Below are positions 9,494 to 18,238 of a DNA stretch of 27,561 nucleotides, in pieces. The stretch lies in NCBI GenBank assembly GCA_014377905.1, contig JACMOQ010000474.1, positions 1 to 27,561 on the forward strand, given 5' to 3'. Below the pieces are notes generated by a model. It worked only from the letters and a program-made list of their open reading frames with translations. It did no database searches and was not told the DNA's origin. Each line of letters starts with the position of its first letter. Position 1 is the first letter of the stretch. Source of the stretch: Acetobacteraceae bacterium (GTDB taxonomy: Bacteria > Pseudomonadota > Alphaproteobacteria > Acetobacterales > Acetobacteraceae). Position numbers and translations under genes: made by a program.

Positions 9494-11356
9494 TCATTTT
9501 CTCACCGATTTCTCAAGCACGCCGAACCGCTCCAGCCGATCCGCACGGATATGGCGGATGTCGCCACGACGGTACGTAACCCCCTGGGCGTCGAGAAATT
9601 CCAGGATGCGGATCACCAGATTGCGCCCGATACCGACCCGATCACGAAATCCGCCGGCGCTGATATCACCGTCACGCGCCGCGAGTTCGGCTGCAATGGC
9701 AACCATTTCGGCCACCGCGTCGCGCAGATAGAAATGATCGGGCGCGACTTCCACCAGCCAGGACAGCCGGGCGAAGCGGCGCATGCTGGCCCGCAAAACC
9801 GGCTCGCTCATCCGTGTCCGCGCCAGCAGATCGCGCACTCGTGGCGGGCGGAAACGATCGGCCGCCAGTTCGTCCTGGAGGATTTCCCACAGCGCCGCAT
9901 CGGTCGCACTAAGCTGGGCGCGATGATCGGCGAGGCACAGAAACGCGCCGTCCTGGCGCAGAATGCCCGCCCGCAACGCCCGATCAATCACCGCTGCCGC
10001 GAGCGCGCGCGGCGGTTTGCCCGGCAGGGACGCCCGCAACCGATCCTGTGTGAGGCCGGGCTGTTCGGGGTGGTCGCGGTGCAAGGCGGCCAGCCCCGCG
10101 GTGATCGCGGCATCCAACCCCGCCAGATCGGCCACAGCCAACGCGTAACCGCCGCAGAGCACCGCATCGGCTGCCTGCAATTGGGTGGCTTCGGCGGCCG
10201 GGCGCAGATTATGGCCCCGCGCATGGGCGGCCCAGTTAATCCTGGTCAGGGCAAGCATTGCGGCCAGATCAGGCGCCGCGAGCTGGGCGAGGCGCGCCGG
10301 GCTACGCGCGCCCCGCAAGATCGGCCAAGGATCAAGCACCACCCCACCGCCGAGAGTTTTGGTGGCACCGGCATCGCGCAGCACCAGCCGATCGCCGATC
10401 AAGGCTGCAACTGGCTGATCGAGCACCGCGCGCACCAGCCCGATTTCACCTGGGCCAATCGGGCTTGCAAGTGGCGAGACCCGGGCGGTCACATGGGCGG
10501 CACCTAGATGGAGATGCATCGGCGTATCAGCCCGCAACGCCCGCGCCCCCGGCAGAAGCCGGATGCGGGCGTCAATGCGCTGGGTCGGGGCATGGATTTC
10601 GGTCGCGACCAGGTAGTCTCCGCGTACCACCGCGGCCTTGTCGGCCCCGACCAGATTGAGCGCGAGGCGCTGCCCAGCCACCCCGCGTTCGGCTCGCTGG
10701 TTTTGCGCATGCAGTCCGCGCACCCTGACCTCGGCGCCCGACGGGGACAGCACCAGCCGGTCACCGACGGCAATCGTCCCGCTTGCCAGCGCCCCGGTTA
10801 CCACCACGCCGGCGCCGGCGACCAGAAACGCTCGGTCGATGGCGAGCCTGGGGTAAGCATCGCGGTCGCGCGGTTTCGGACCGAGCGCTGCAAGGGCTGA
10901 GCGCAAATCTTCAATGCCGGCGCCGGTTATCGCCGATACCACCAGGATCGGTGCGGTCGCCAAACACGTGTCGGCCAACAACGCCGCAATGTCGGCGGTC
11001 ACGCGCCCGACCTCGCCAGGCGCGAGATCGCTGCGGGTGATCGCCACCACGCCCCGATCTATTCCCAAAAGATCGAGGATCGCCACATGTTCAAGGGTTT
11101 GCGGCTTAATTCCGTCATCAGCCGCCACCACCAGCAGCGCTGCATCGATGCCACCAACGCCGGCCAGCATGGTGTGGACGAAACGTTCATGCCCCGGCAC
11201 ATCAACGAAACCCAGCCCTCCGGCATACGCATAGCCAAGATCGATCGTCATGCCTCGGCGCTTTTCCTCCGGCAGGCGATCAGCATCGATCCCGGTCAGG
11301 GCATGGATGAGGGTGGTCTTGCCGTGGTCGACATGGCCGGCGGTGCCGATGATCAT
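9494..11356 (-). CDS. selB: Selenocysteine-specific translation elongation factor SelB
   Basis: 620 aa. The GTPase domain has G1 GHVDHGKT (about 7-14), the SelB-specific switch I PEEKRRGMTIDLGYAY and G3 DVPGHERF. G4 is TRSD, with Arg where NKxD/TKxD is usual. Beta-barrel domains II/III follow (DRAFLVAGAGVVVTGAL, then LRDAGATKTLGGG). The C-terminal half has the winged-helix repeats that bind SECIS RNA, ending in FLDAQGVTYRRGDIRHI and RFGVLEKS. SelB brings Sec-tRNA to UGA codons in selenoprotein mRNAs. selA, which commonly neighbours selB, is not adjacent; the flanking genes are glycan genes. The presence of selB implies that the genome encodes at least one selenoprotein, none of which I see here. 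Confidence 0.95.
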   Translation of the reverse strand: MIIGTAGHVDHGKTTLIHALTGIDADRLPEEKRRGMTIDLGYAYAGGLGFVDVPGHERFVHTMLAGVGGIDAALLVVAADDGIKPQTLEHVAILDLLGIDRGVVAITRSDLAPGEVGRVTADIAALLADTCLATAPILVVSAITGAGIEDLRSALAALGPKPRDRDAYPRLAIDRAFLVAGAGVVVTGALASGTIAVGDRLVLSPSGAEVRVRGLHAQNQRAERGVAGQRLALNLVGADKAAVVRGDYLVATEIHAPTQRIDARIRLLPGARALRADTPMHLHLGAAHVTARVSPLASPIGPGEIGLVRAVLDQPVAALIGDRLVLRDAGATKTLGGGVVLDPWPILRGARSPARLAQLAAPDLAAMLALTRINWAAHARGHNLRPAAEATQLQAADAVLCGGYALAVADLAGLDAAITAGLAALHRDHPEQPGLTQDRLRASLPGKPPRALAAAVIDRALRAGILRQDGAFLCLADHRAQLSATDAALWEILQDELAADRFRPPRVRDLLARTRMSEPVLRASMRRFARLSWLVEVAPDHFYLRDAVAEMVAIAAELAARDGDISAGGFRDRVGIGRNLVIRILEFLDAQGVTYRRGDIRHIRADRLERFGVLEKSVRK

Positions 11357-11462
11357 CGCGTGGGTCCCGCGGGCGCTGTTACGAGACGAACATGGCTTGG
11401 GTTGTCAGGGATGGCAATTTTGGCCAGCTTGGAACCGCCAGGGGAAAGCTGTAAACAGCGGC

Positions 11463-11900
11463 ATGGACAAATTGCCGTGCCGCTTCCTGTCGCCACCACG
11501 CCTGATTATCGCCAAGCAATTCCTGCGCTTTGGCACAGTTGGCTTTGTAGGTTTCTTATTCGATGCCGGTACGATTTATGCCAGCAAAGCATGGGTCGGT
11601 CTCTACATCGCCGGGATCATTGCCTATGTGGTTGCAGCGACAGTGACTTGGTGGCTGAACCGGCAATGGACATTCCACGGCCTTGGTGGCGGTGGATCGG
11701 TCATTAAACAATGGGCGGCGTTCATGTCCGCCAACTTTGTGGGCTTTATTGTCAATCGCGGCATTTACATGCTGCTGATCACTTTCAACGCGTTTTGCGC
11801 CGCCCATCCGGTGTTCGCGGTAATGGGGGGGATTCCGGCCGGGATGATCTTCAATTTCAATCTGTCGCGCCGGATTGTGTTCCGATCGACGGGCAGATAG
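11463..11900 (+). CDS. GtrA family membrane protein (probable polyprenyl-phosphate sugar flippase)
   Basis: 145 aa from the ATG at 11463, with four hydrophobic helices. Typical GtrA blocks are RFGTVGFVGFLFDAG, the WWLNRQWTF motif between helices 2 and 3, and FNFNLSRRIVF at the end. GtrA proteins are thought to move undecaprenyl-phosphate-linked sugars to the periplasm. AGGGGAAAG lies about 22 bases upstream of the ATG, with a small possible hairpin (GCTG TAAA CAGC) between them, so the ribosome binding site is unusual. The gene is divergent from selB (106-bp gap) and 48 bp ahead of a GT-C gene on the same strand, which it probably serves. Confidence 0.88.
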   Translation: MDKLPCRFLSPPRLIIAKQFLRFGTVGFVGFLFDAGTIYASKAWVGLYIAGIIAYVVAATVTWWLNRQWTFHGLGGGGSVIKQWAAFMSANFVGFIVNRGIYMLLITFNAFCAAHPVFAVMGGIPAGMIFNFNLSRRIVFRSTGR

Positions 11901-11948
11901 CGTTGGTCTGCTTAGATTCTTAAGGCGCTACCGCAGGAGATTGTTTTG

Positions 11949-13538
11949 ATGTGCGACCTGACCCATACTGCACAACCGGCGTTCGCCCCGCGGTTCAACC
12001 ATGTCTCCACCATGCTGGCGGTCATTGTTGCCGGCGCGTTCTTGCTGCGCCTGGTTTTTGGGGCAGGCATGTCAGGCAATGACGATCTTACCCTGGGCAA
12101 TATCGCCCTCGCATTGCTCGAACGCGGTCCGGAACTGCCGAAAATGCATTATGAAGCCCGGCTTGGGCTGACCTATCCGCTTGCTGCGGTGTTTTGGGTG
12201 TTCGGGCATGGTGTTTGGCAACTCATCCTCCTGCCGATGATCTTCAGTATGGCGGGGATTTGGCTGGCGTTCTGGATTGGACGGGATTTATTCGATGCAC
12301 AAACTGGGCTGGTCGCCGCCGCTGTCGTTGCGTTTTATCGGATGGATGCGCGCTTTGCCGCGCTGTTTTTCCCTGACATATTTCATGGCGTTGCCATGGC
12401 CGGCGCATTCGCGCTGGCGCTCGCCGCCCGGCATTCTCCACGCGGAGATCTGCTTGCGGTCATTGCCGGAACCGCTTGGGCCTATGCTTACTACGTCAAG
12501 GTTGATGCTTTTTTCCTGTGCTTTGTGCTTTTTTACGCGGCCATGGCGGGCTTCGTTCTTTGGCGGCATTTGGCCATTGTATTTTGTACAACCGGTGTTC
12601 TGGTTGGTGTCGAACTAGCAACATATGGATTGATGCTGGGGAGGCCATTTTATCATGCGGAGTTGGACAAAATCGCATCCAATGAGATTGGGGCGGAAAA
12701 ATATCAGAACATGCTGGCAATCCCAAAAGCGATGTTCATTACGGTATATTCGACGGGTCTGAGCTTTTATCTATTGGTATTTTCAATTGTCGCGGCCGTA
12801 CTGCGCAAAAATTGTGCAGCCCAGATGCTGACTGCCTATGTGTTAGTGTTTTTTCTGTGGATATATTTGGGGGTTGACCCGTTCGGCCCGAAAATTGTCG
12901 GGAAACCTCAGCTTGCGCGCTATTTGGAGGTCTTTGCGGTGCCAATGGCGGTCTTGAACGGCTGGGGTCTAATGCTGATCTATCGCCGATTTTCTCGGCC
13001 TGGCGCGGTGGTCATCAGCGTATGCGCTGCCATGATCGCGATCGCGTTCATGGCATTCGACGGGATAAGCTTCCAAGCCGCCCGCGCCACCCGCGACGCG
13101 CTTGCCCGCATTCAGCGCGACAATTTTTTCCCATTGCATTCAGATTTCCAAAGTGGCGGGATCATCGAGTTTTTGTTGCGCGGCACTCCGCATCAAAATG
13201 ACTACACTGATATTCAGTCTTACGACTTTCTAACCGGCAAGGGCGCATTCAAGACAATTGACAAGGACCGTGTATACCTGCTGATCAATCGCGAATACAC
13301 CGAACGTCTGGAGGCCAGAAGTCGGCTGCCGCCGCTGGTGCCGGAACGTTTTGGCATGCGGGTTACGCCAGTCTTCACCATCGACCATCCGCTACCGGCA
13401 TTCGACTACTCGGTGATGCGGGGACTTGCTTGGCTCGCGCAATTCCTGCCGATCCCGGCGATCCGCGACCAGATCCTGCATACCGCCGCCGATAACCTGC
13501 GCCCAGCGACGGTCACGGTTTACCGACTTGACCGGTGA
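11949..13538 (+). CDS. PMT/ArnT-like GT-C glycosyltransferase (polytopic membrane protein)
   Basis: 529 aa from the ATG at 11949; AGGAG ends 9 bases upstream. About 10-12 hydrophobic segments are present. The first periplasmic loop holds an acidic pair (GNDDLTLGNIALAL) followed by HYEARLGLTYPLAAVFW, the layout of GT39/GT83-like enzymes that take sugar from a polyprenyl phosphate. The C-terminal ~130 residues are soluble and probably periplasmic. It follows a GtrA gene on the same strand and likely forms a two-gene unit. Acceptor (lipid A, glycan or protein) and sugar are unknown. Codon 12500-12900 stretches are richer in A/T than the flanks, which may hint at acquisition but is weak evidence. 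Confidence 0.78.
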   Translation: MCDLTHTAQPAFAPRFNHVSTMLAVIVAGAFLLRLVFGAGMSGNDDLTLGNIALALLERGPELPKMHYEARLGLTYPLAAVFWVFGHGVWQLILLPMIFSMAGIWLAFWIGRDLFDAQTGLVAAAVVAFYRMDARFAALFFPDIFHGVAMAGAFALALAARHSPRGDLLAVIAGTAWAYAYYVKVDAFFLCFVLFYAAMAGFVLWRHLAIVFCTTGVLVGVELATYGLMLGRPFYHAELDKIASNEIGAEKYQNMLAIPKAMFITVYSTGLSFYLLVFSIVAAVLRKNCAAQMLTAYVLVFFLWIYLGVDPFGPKIVGKPQLARYLEVFAVPMAVLNGWGLMLIYRRFSRPGAVVISVCAAMIAIAFMAFDGISFQAARATRDALARIQRDNFFPLHSDFQSGGIIEFLLRGTPHQNDYTDIQSYDFLTGKGAFKTIDKDRVYLLINREYTERLEARSRLPPLVPERFGMRVTPVFTIDHPLPAFDYSVMRGLAWLAQFLPIPAIRDQILHTAADNLRPATVTVYRLDR

Positions 13539-13598
13539 CGATCCAAAGCCGATGCAGACAGTCTTTCGTTGGTTCTGTCGCCGGTAACGCACTGCTTA

Positions 13599-13616
13599 GA
13601 GTCCGTCCGGAAGGTT
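13599..13616 (+). repeat. Left terminal inverted repeat of the IS5-family element
   Basis: 18 bases, GAGTCCGTCCGGAAGGTT, matching the right end at 16 of 18 positions (differences at positions 2 and 13). Preceded by TA. Confidence 0.85.
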
Positions 13617-14454
13617 CATATAGGATTACAGAGCCTTCTTAGCATCATTCGGATTGATGCCAATCGGATGAACGCCACCGCCATACGAGTGAGGTTCTCG
13701 AAATCTTTTGCCAATCTCCGGCACCGGTTCAGCCAGGCCAGCGTCCGTTCAACCACCCATCGCTTCGGGATGATCACAAACCCCTTTGCCTGATCGGATC
13801 GTTTGACGATTTCGACCGAAAGTTGCGGCATTACCGACGCAACAGCGGACGCGAATTGTGGCCCCTGGTAGCCACCATCAGCAAACAGCTTGTGCAGGAA
13901 TGGATACATCCCAAACAGCGTCGAGATCACCAACACGCCGCCATCTCTGTCCTGGATATCGGCCGGGTGAACAACCGCGTGCAGCAGCAACCCTATCGTA
14001 TCGACAAGGATATGCCGCTTCTTACCTTTGATTTTCTTGCCTGCATCATAGCCATTCGGGTCGATGCAGGCCCCCCTTTTTCTGCGCTCTTGACGCTCTG
14101 ACTGTCGATCACACAGGCGGAGGGGCTGGCCTCCCGTCCGGCATGGTCGCGGCACATCATATAGAGCACGTGGTGGATTTTCGACAGCGTGCCGTCGTAG
14201 TTCCATAGATCCAGATAGTCATGCAGCGTGCTTTTCGGCGGCAAATCCTTCGGGATGTACCGCCACTGGCAACCGGTGCTAAGCACATACAGCAGGCCGT
14301 TGACCAACTCGCGCTCATCCTTCTGCCGCTCCCGGCCGCCGCGCTTGGCAGGCGGTATCAGCGGCGCGATCAGCGACCATTCGTCGTCGGTCAGATCACT
14401 CGGATATCGCAGATTGCTGCGGTCATGACGGGCGCGGGTTTTGGTCGTCCACAT
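13616..14454 (-). CDS. IS5-family DDE transposase, two frames joined by -1 frameshift
   Basis: Frame A starts at the ATG at 14454 (MWTTKTRARHDRSNLRYPSD), carries the DUF4096-type N-terminus (LTDDEWSLIAPLIPP, then GCQWRYIPKDLPP) and reaches the first catalytic aspartate in CVIDSQSVKSAEKGG. Frame B resumes with DPNGYDAGKKIKGKKRHI and carries the second aspartate (LFADGGYQG) and the glutamate (VVERTLAWLNRCRR), ending at 13616. The join needs a -1 shift at an A5G6 run and gives about 279 aa, normal for IS427-type transposases. All three catalytic residues are retained, so the element may still be active if the shift is programmed. The last codon overlaps the terminal repeat by one base. Confidence 0.85.
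14071..14081 (-). other. Transposase -1 frameshift window (A5G6 run)
   Basis: On the coding strand the sequence is GCAG-AAAAA-GGGGGG-CC. Frame A reads GAA AAA GGG GGG CCT and frame B reads AGA AAA AGG GGG GCC, so the shift is -1. Runs of A then G of this kind support slippage in two-frame IS elements. A plain sequencing or mutational indel would give the same picture. Confidence 0.6.
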
Positions 14455-14530
14455 GGTGGCCTCGATGATCGGTGCGAGGCATGGACTCACACATCAATCG
14501 AGCCGCGCAAGGGGATTCAAATGACTCGCA

Positions 14531-14548
14531 AACCTCCCGGACGGACAC
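14531..14548 (-). repeat. Right terminal inverted repeat of the IS5-family element
   Basis: Read on the minus strand it is GTGTCCGTCCGGGAGGTT, the imperfect partner of the left repeat. Followed by TA on the plus strand. Confidence 0.85.
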
Positions 14549-14588
14549 TAAGATACTCAATCAACGAAATCAAAATTAAATTTCCAGC

Positions 14589-17500
14589 TTACCGCCTCCA
14601 CCAGCCCTTCTTCGGCGCCGCGTCGGGTGATGGGTCGACGCCGACCATGATCGGTTTCAACATCTGGACCGAATCCGAATCCGTCTCTGGCACCGACGCT
14701 AGGATGACCAGACCCGATTCAGGGGCCGCCATGACGACCGATTCGAAAACTTCTGATGCCGCTGGCGCAGGCTTTTGGGGTAAAATTGCGGCTTGCACTG
14801 GTTCCTCCGCTTCCTGTTGGATCAGTTTCGCACCAACGATTTCGGGTTCGGCGCCATGGGCGGATAAGTCAACTACGGACACTTCGATCACTGATTTGGC
14901 GGTAGCCGCAGCCACGTCGGTGGATTTTAGTTCCACCACCGGCACCATTTCCTGAGGAGCCGTTGCATCGACGGGGGCCGGACTAATTTCGAATAAACCT
15001 TGGTCTGATGTGGGATCTGTCGCCGATTCCGCGTCGATTTCAGCTTCGGCTGCCTCGGCGCGAGCCATTAATTCAAAGATATCGACAACTTCCCGATTTC
15101 CGCCTCCATCAAATTGGACAGGGCCAGTATAGCTCGGCACACCGTCGGCTTCGGCGGGCGCGCTTTCGTTACGCCCGTCACGACGTCGGCGCGGACCATT
15201 ACGGCGACTGTGCCGGAGGGCACGCGGGTGTCCACTTTCGTCCAACTCATTCGGATCGACGTCGGGTTGTCTGGCCAAGGCGGGGTCAACATGAGCTTCA
15301 GCCCCGACGGCCAAATTATCAGCTATTTCACCATCTGTGCCGGGTTCGTCACTGCTTTCAGCGCCAGCTTGAGGACTGCTATCTTCGCTTCCATCTCGGC
15401 GTCCACTCCGGCGCCGACGGCGACGACGCTTTCCCCGTTCGGCTTCCTCGGCTGCCGCGGTAACATCCCCAGTGGGCGCCGCCTCACTACTAGCGACGGG
15501 TGCCCCCCGAACGGCTTCTCCCGAATCGGCACTGTCATCGTCAAAGATCAGATCGTCGTCATTATCGAAAATATCATCATCGGTGATCGGCGCATCCGCC
15601 ATCAACACTAGGCCATGGCGCGGGCGCGGGCGTTCGTCTTCCGTCAATGGTGGCCGCAGCCGGTCGATGCGTACTTCCGGCGGGATCAGGCTGTCATCGG
15701 GGGTGAAGTGCACGAACATGCCGTAGCGAGCTTCAATATCAATCAACCGGTCGCGCTTGTGGTTAAGCAGATAAAGTGCCACGCCACCGGCAACTCGCAC
15801 CATGATCTGGCCGGAACGCTGCCTGGCGCCTTCCTCCTCGATCGCGCGCAGCACATGGATGGCGCTGCTTTCAGTGCTGCGGACATGGCCCAACCCGCTG
15901 CAATGCGGGCAGATCACAAAGCTGGTTTCGGCAAGGCTCGGACGCAGCCGCTGGCGGCTCATTTCCATAAGACCGAAATGGCTGATTTGGCCAACCTGGA
16001 TGCGGGCGCGGTCGTTCTTAAGCGAGTCCTTCAGCTTGCGCTCGACCATGCCGTTATGCTTACGGCTTTCCATGTCGATGAAATCGATCACGATCAACCC
16101 AGCAAGGTCGCGCAGCCGCAACTGGCGGGCGACTTCCTCGGCCGCTTCCATGTTCGTGCGCAAAGCGGTTTCCTCGATCCCGCGTTCCCGGGTCGAGCGC
16201 CCGGAGTTCACGTCGATCGCCACCAAGGCTTCCGCCTGGTTTATCACCAGGTAGCCGCCGCTTTTAAGCTGGACGGTGGGGGACACCATGGCATCAAGCT
16301 GGGCTTCGACCGAGTAACGCGCGAATAGCGACTGGCCGTCCTGGGTTTGCGGACGCCACGGGATCACTTTCTTGGCGTGGGCCGGCATCAGCATACGCAT
16401 AAAGTCGCGTGCCGCTTTCCAGGCCTCGGCGCCGTCGACAAGGATCTCTTCCACATCGCGCGAATAGACATCGCGAATTGAACGCTTGATCAGGCTGGCT
16501 TCTTCGTAAATCAATGCCGGCGCCGAGGATTTCATCGTGTTTTCGCGGATATCATCCCACAGCCGCATCAGATATTCGCCGTCGCGCTTAATTTCCGTCT
16601 TGGGACGGGCGGCCCCGGCGGTGCGCACGATCAGCCCCATGCCTTGCGGAATTTCGAGTTCGGCGGTGATTTCCTTCAAGCGGCGGCGATCGGCGGCGGA
16701 CGTGATCTTGCGCGAAATGCCGCCCCCGCGCGGCGAATTCGGCATCAGCACACAGAAACGCCCGGCGAGCGAGATATAGGTTGTTAGTGCCGCACCCTTG
16801 CCGCCGCGTTCTTCTTTGACCACCTGGATCAGCATGATCTGCCGACGATGGATGACTTCCTGGATGCGGTAATTGCGCAGGAAACGCGCGGTGCGGCGCT
16901 GGCGGGCCTCTTCGGCGCCATTGCCTTCGAACGTGTCGCCTTCGCCACCCAACGATTCCGGCATTGGCTGTTCTTCGCCGCCATCATCGCTGTCATCGGG
17001 GTCAACTTCGTCGACCGTGGCATCTTCGCCCACGTCAGCTGCGATGTCTGTCGGTTCGGGATTACCGAGATCAGAGACCGGCGCGGCGAGTTCCGGCGCC
17101 GCTGGCTCGACTGCAAACAGGTCACCTTCCGGGGTCGGCGCGTCATTCAGGGCGCTTTCGGTTACACTCGTTCCAGGCATCGGCACTTCGCCAAACTTAA
17201 CCTCGCCGAAGCCGAGTTCGCCGAAGTCGTTCTGGGTGGCCTGAGTTGTATCCATCACTGCGGCCGAGCCGCCCCGGCGACGTCCACGCCGACGCGGCGC
17301 GTCGATACGTGCCGCTTGCGCCGGGGCCGCCGGCGGTTGTTCGTCCTCAGCGTCTTCGCCTTCTTCGTCGGCGCGGGCTTCTTCTGCCTGCAGCGCGATC
17401 AGGCGCTGCCGGTCTGCGATCGGGATCTGGTAATAGTCAGGATGGATTTCGCCGAACGCCAGAAAGCCGTGCCGACCGCCGCCGTATTCAACGAAAGCCG

Positions 17501-17666
17501 CTTGCAGCGACGGTTCTACCCGAACCACTTTGGCGAGGTAGATGTTACCCTTTAGCTGCTTCTTGGTAGAACTCTCGACGTCGAAATCTTCGAGACGGTT
17601 ACCGTCCAGCACCACCACGCGGGTTTCTTCCGCGTGCGTGGCATCGATCAACATACGTTTGGTCAT
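14589..17666 (-). CDS. rne: Ribonuclease E (Rne/Rng family)
   Basis: 1025 aa from the ATG at 17666 (MTKRMLIDATHAEETRVVVL), the usual start of alphaproteobacterial RNase E. The S1 domain begins at about 36-75 (KGNIYLAKVVRVEPSLQAAFVEY). It is split by an acidic low-complexity insertion of about 170 residues (about 95-265) and resumes at VIHRRQIMLIQVVKEERGGKGAALTTY. The catalytic DNase-I-like part has D485 (VAIDVNSG) and D528 (VIDFIDM). The zinc-link is C586-P-H-C589. The C-terminal ~350 residues are disordered, alternating acidic and Arg-rich tracts, ending KKGWWRR; this part likely scaffolds the degradosome and binds RNA. The role is mRNA decay and rRNA/tRNA processing at the membrane. Confidence 0.96.
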   Translation of the reverse strand: MTKRMLIDATHAEETRVVVLDGNRLEDFDVESSTKKQLKGNIYLAKVVRVEPSLQAAFVEYGGGRHGFLAFGEIHPDYYQIPIADRQRLIALQAEEARADEEGEDAEDEQPPAAPAQAARIDAPRRRGRRRGGSAAVMDTTQATQNDFGELGFGEVKFGEVPMPGTSVTESALNDAPTPEGDLFAVEPAAPELAAPVSDLGNPEPTDIAADVGEDATVDEVDPDDSDDGGEEQPMPESLGGEGDTFEGNGAEEARQRRTARFLRNYRIQEVIHRRQIMLIQVVKEERGGKGAALTTYISLAGRFCVLMPNSPRGGGISRKITSAADRRRLKEITAELEIPQGMGLIVRTAGAARPKTEIKRDGEYLMRLWDDIRENTMKSSAPALIYEEASLIKRSIRDVYSRDVEEILVDGAEAWKAARDFMRMLMPAHAKKVIPWRPQTQDGQSLFARYSVEAQLDAMVSPTVQLKSGGYLVINQAEALVAIDVNSGRSTRERGIEETALRTNMEAAEEVARQLRLRDLAGLIVIDFIDMESRKHNGMVERKLKDSLKNDRARIQVGQISHFGLMEMSRQRLRPSLAETSFVICPHCSGLGHVRSTESSAIHVLRAIEEEGARQRSGQIMVRVAGGVALYLLNHKRDRLIDIEARYGMFVHFTPDDSLIPPEVRIDRLRPPLTEDERPRPRHGLVLMADAPITDDDIFDNDDDLIFDDDSADSGEAVRGAPVASSEAAPTGDVTAAAEEAERGKRRRRRRRSGRRDGSEDSSPQAGAESSDEPGTDGEIADNLAVGAEAHVDPALARQPDVDPNELDESGHPRALRHSRRNGPRRRRDGRNESAPAEADGVPSYTGPVQFDGGGNREVVDIFELMARAEAAEAEIDAESATDPTSDQGLFEISPAPVDATAPQEMVPVVELKSTDVAAATAKSVIEVSVVDLSAHGAEPEIVGAKLIQQEAEEPVQAAILPQKPAPAASEVFESVVMAAPESGLVILASVPETDSDSVQMLKPIMVGVDPSPDAAPKKGWWRR

Positions 17667-18167
17667 CAGTCTGTACTCTCTGGTAAGCCGTCGATCGGCG
17701 CGCGACCTTGTCGGCAACCCGTATTTGGGCAGCCAACGGCGCGCGCGGGCGACGGCGAAGACAAGGGGGGAGAGGCAGGGCCGATTGCAGGGAAAGCTGG
17801 TAGAAAAATGTCGCCGAACCAAGAACAACGCCCGCCAGCGCCCGAACTTGGGAGCGGGGACCTGTGGTCCCGATGGCAACAGGCGTGGTGTTAACGGTCA
17901 TGCGACCCAATCAATGCAATCGGGTGCGCGGCGTTGCGGCCGCGCCTGCCCCGGTGGAAATCAGTGCCGACAGTGCCTAGCGGGCGTTCCTGCCTGCTGG
18001 GCGCCATCCCCGCGACGGCGCCTGGCGGCCGTTGTCTCGGCGCGCGGCGGATGCGGGTGGCAATGCACTGGCTCACGGGACTTCGGACCCAGCCGGCGCG
18101 CACCGCCGAAAGCACAAGCAACTTGCCGCAAAGCGGGGGCCAGGGCAAGGCAATTGTCCTGCGGTGC

Positions 18168-18186
18168 AAAAAGACCGCGACAGTCT
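18168..18186 (-). terminator. Terminator-like hairpin with U-run in the probable rne leader
   Basis: On the minus strand AGACTG-TCG-CGGTCT forms a 6-bp stem (one G-U pair) with a 3-base loop, followed directly by a run of Ts. No minus-strand gene ends here; the nearest upstream gene is the divergent amidase. It would therefore be an early attenuator-like element in rne transcription, or a chance hairpin. The stem is short. Confidence 0.3.
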
Positions 18187-18205
18187 GCAACAAACTTATG
18201 CCACC

Positions 18206-18238
18206 GAACGTTCATATTCAACGTTCAACGTGCATAAT
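18206..18238 (+). promoter_or_regulatory. Candidate amidase promoter with AACGTTCA direct repeats
   Basis: AACGTTCA occurs at 18207-18214 and again at 18220-18227 (13-bp spacing, about one helical turn plus). The first lies within the palindrome GAACGTTC. A CATAAT hexamer at 18233-18238 could be a -10 box, with GTTCAT 17 bp upstream as a weak -35. The next ATG is 24 bases downstream. On the other strand the same bases contain TTGAAC/TTGAAT, which could serve rne. The repeats may be an operator for an unknown regulator. Confidence 0.35.

Larger units (their letters stand above)
13599..14548 (-). mobile_element. IS5-family (IS427-type) insertion sequence, 950 bp, apparently intact
   Basis: The element has imperfect 18-bp terminal inverted repeats (GAGTCCGTCCGGAAGGTT on the left, its counterpart on the right; 16/18 match). 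It is flanked by a TA dinucleotide on each side (13597-13598 and 14549-14550), consistent with the 2-bp TA duplication of the IS427 group. It encodes a single DDE transposase in two overlapping frames on the minus strand. It sits between the GT-C gene and the 3' end of rne, about 40 bp past the rne stop, so neither gene is disrupted. Confidence 0.88.

Noticed and set aside
9551..10507. 318-aa plus-strand ORF opposite selB
   Set aside because: A shadow frame produced by the high GC content of selB; no motifs, and selB is unambiguous.
9494..11356. Defense-island or novel immune system near selB
   Set aside because: No nuclease, helicase, reverse transcriptase, STAND, CRISPR or toxin motifs in the window; neighbours are glycan and housekeeping genes.
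13540..13596. Possible terminator after the PMT-like gene (GACAG ... CTGTC)
   Set aside because: Only a 5-bp stem with a 13-base loop and no T-run after it.
17542..18237. 231-aa plus-strand ORF spanning the rne start and leader
   Set aside because: It overlaps the rne 5' coding region, is Arg/Cys/Gly-rich shadow sequence and lacks a ribosome binding site.
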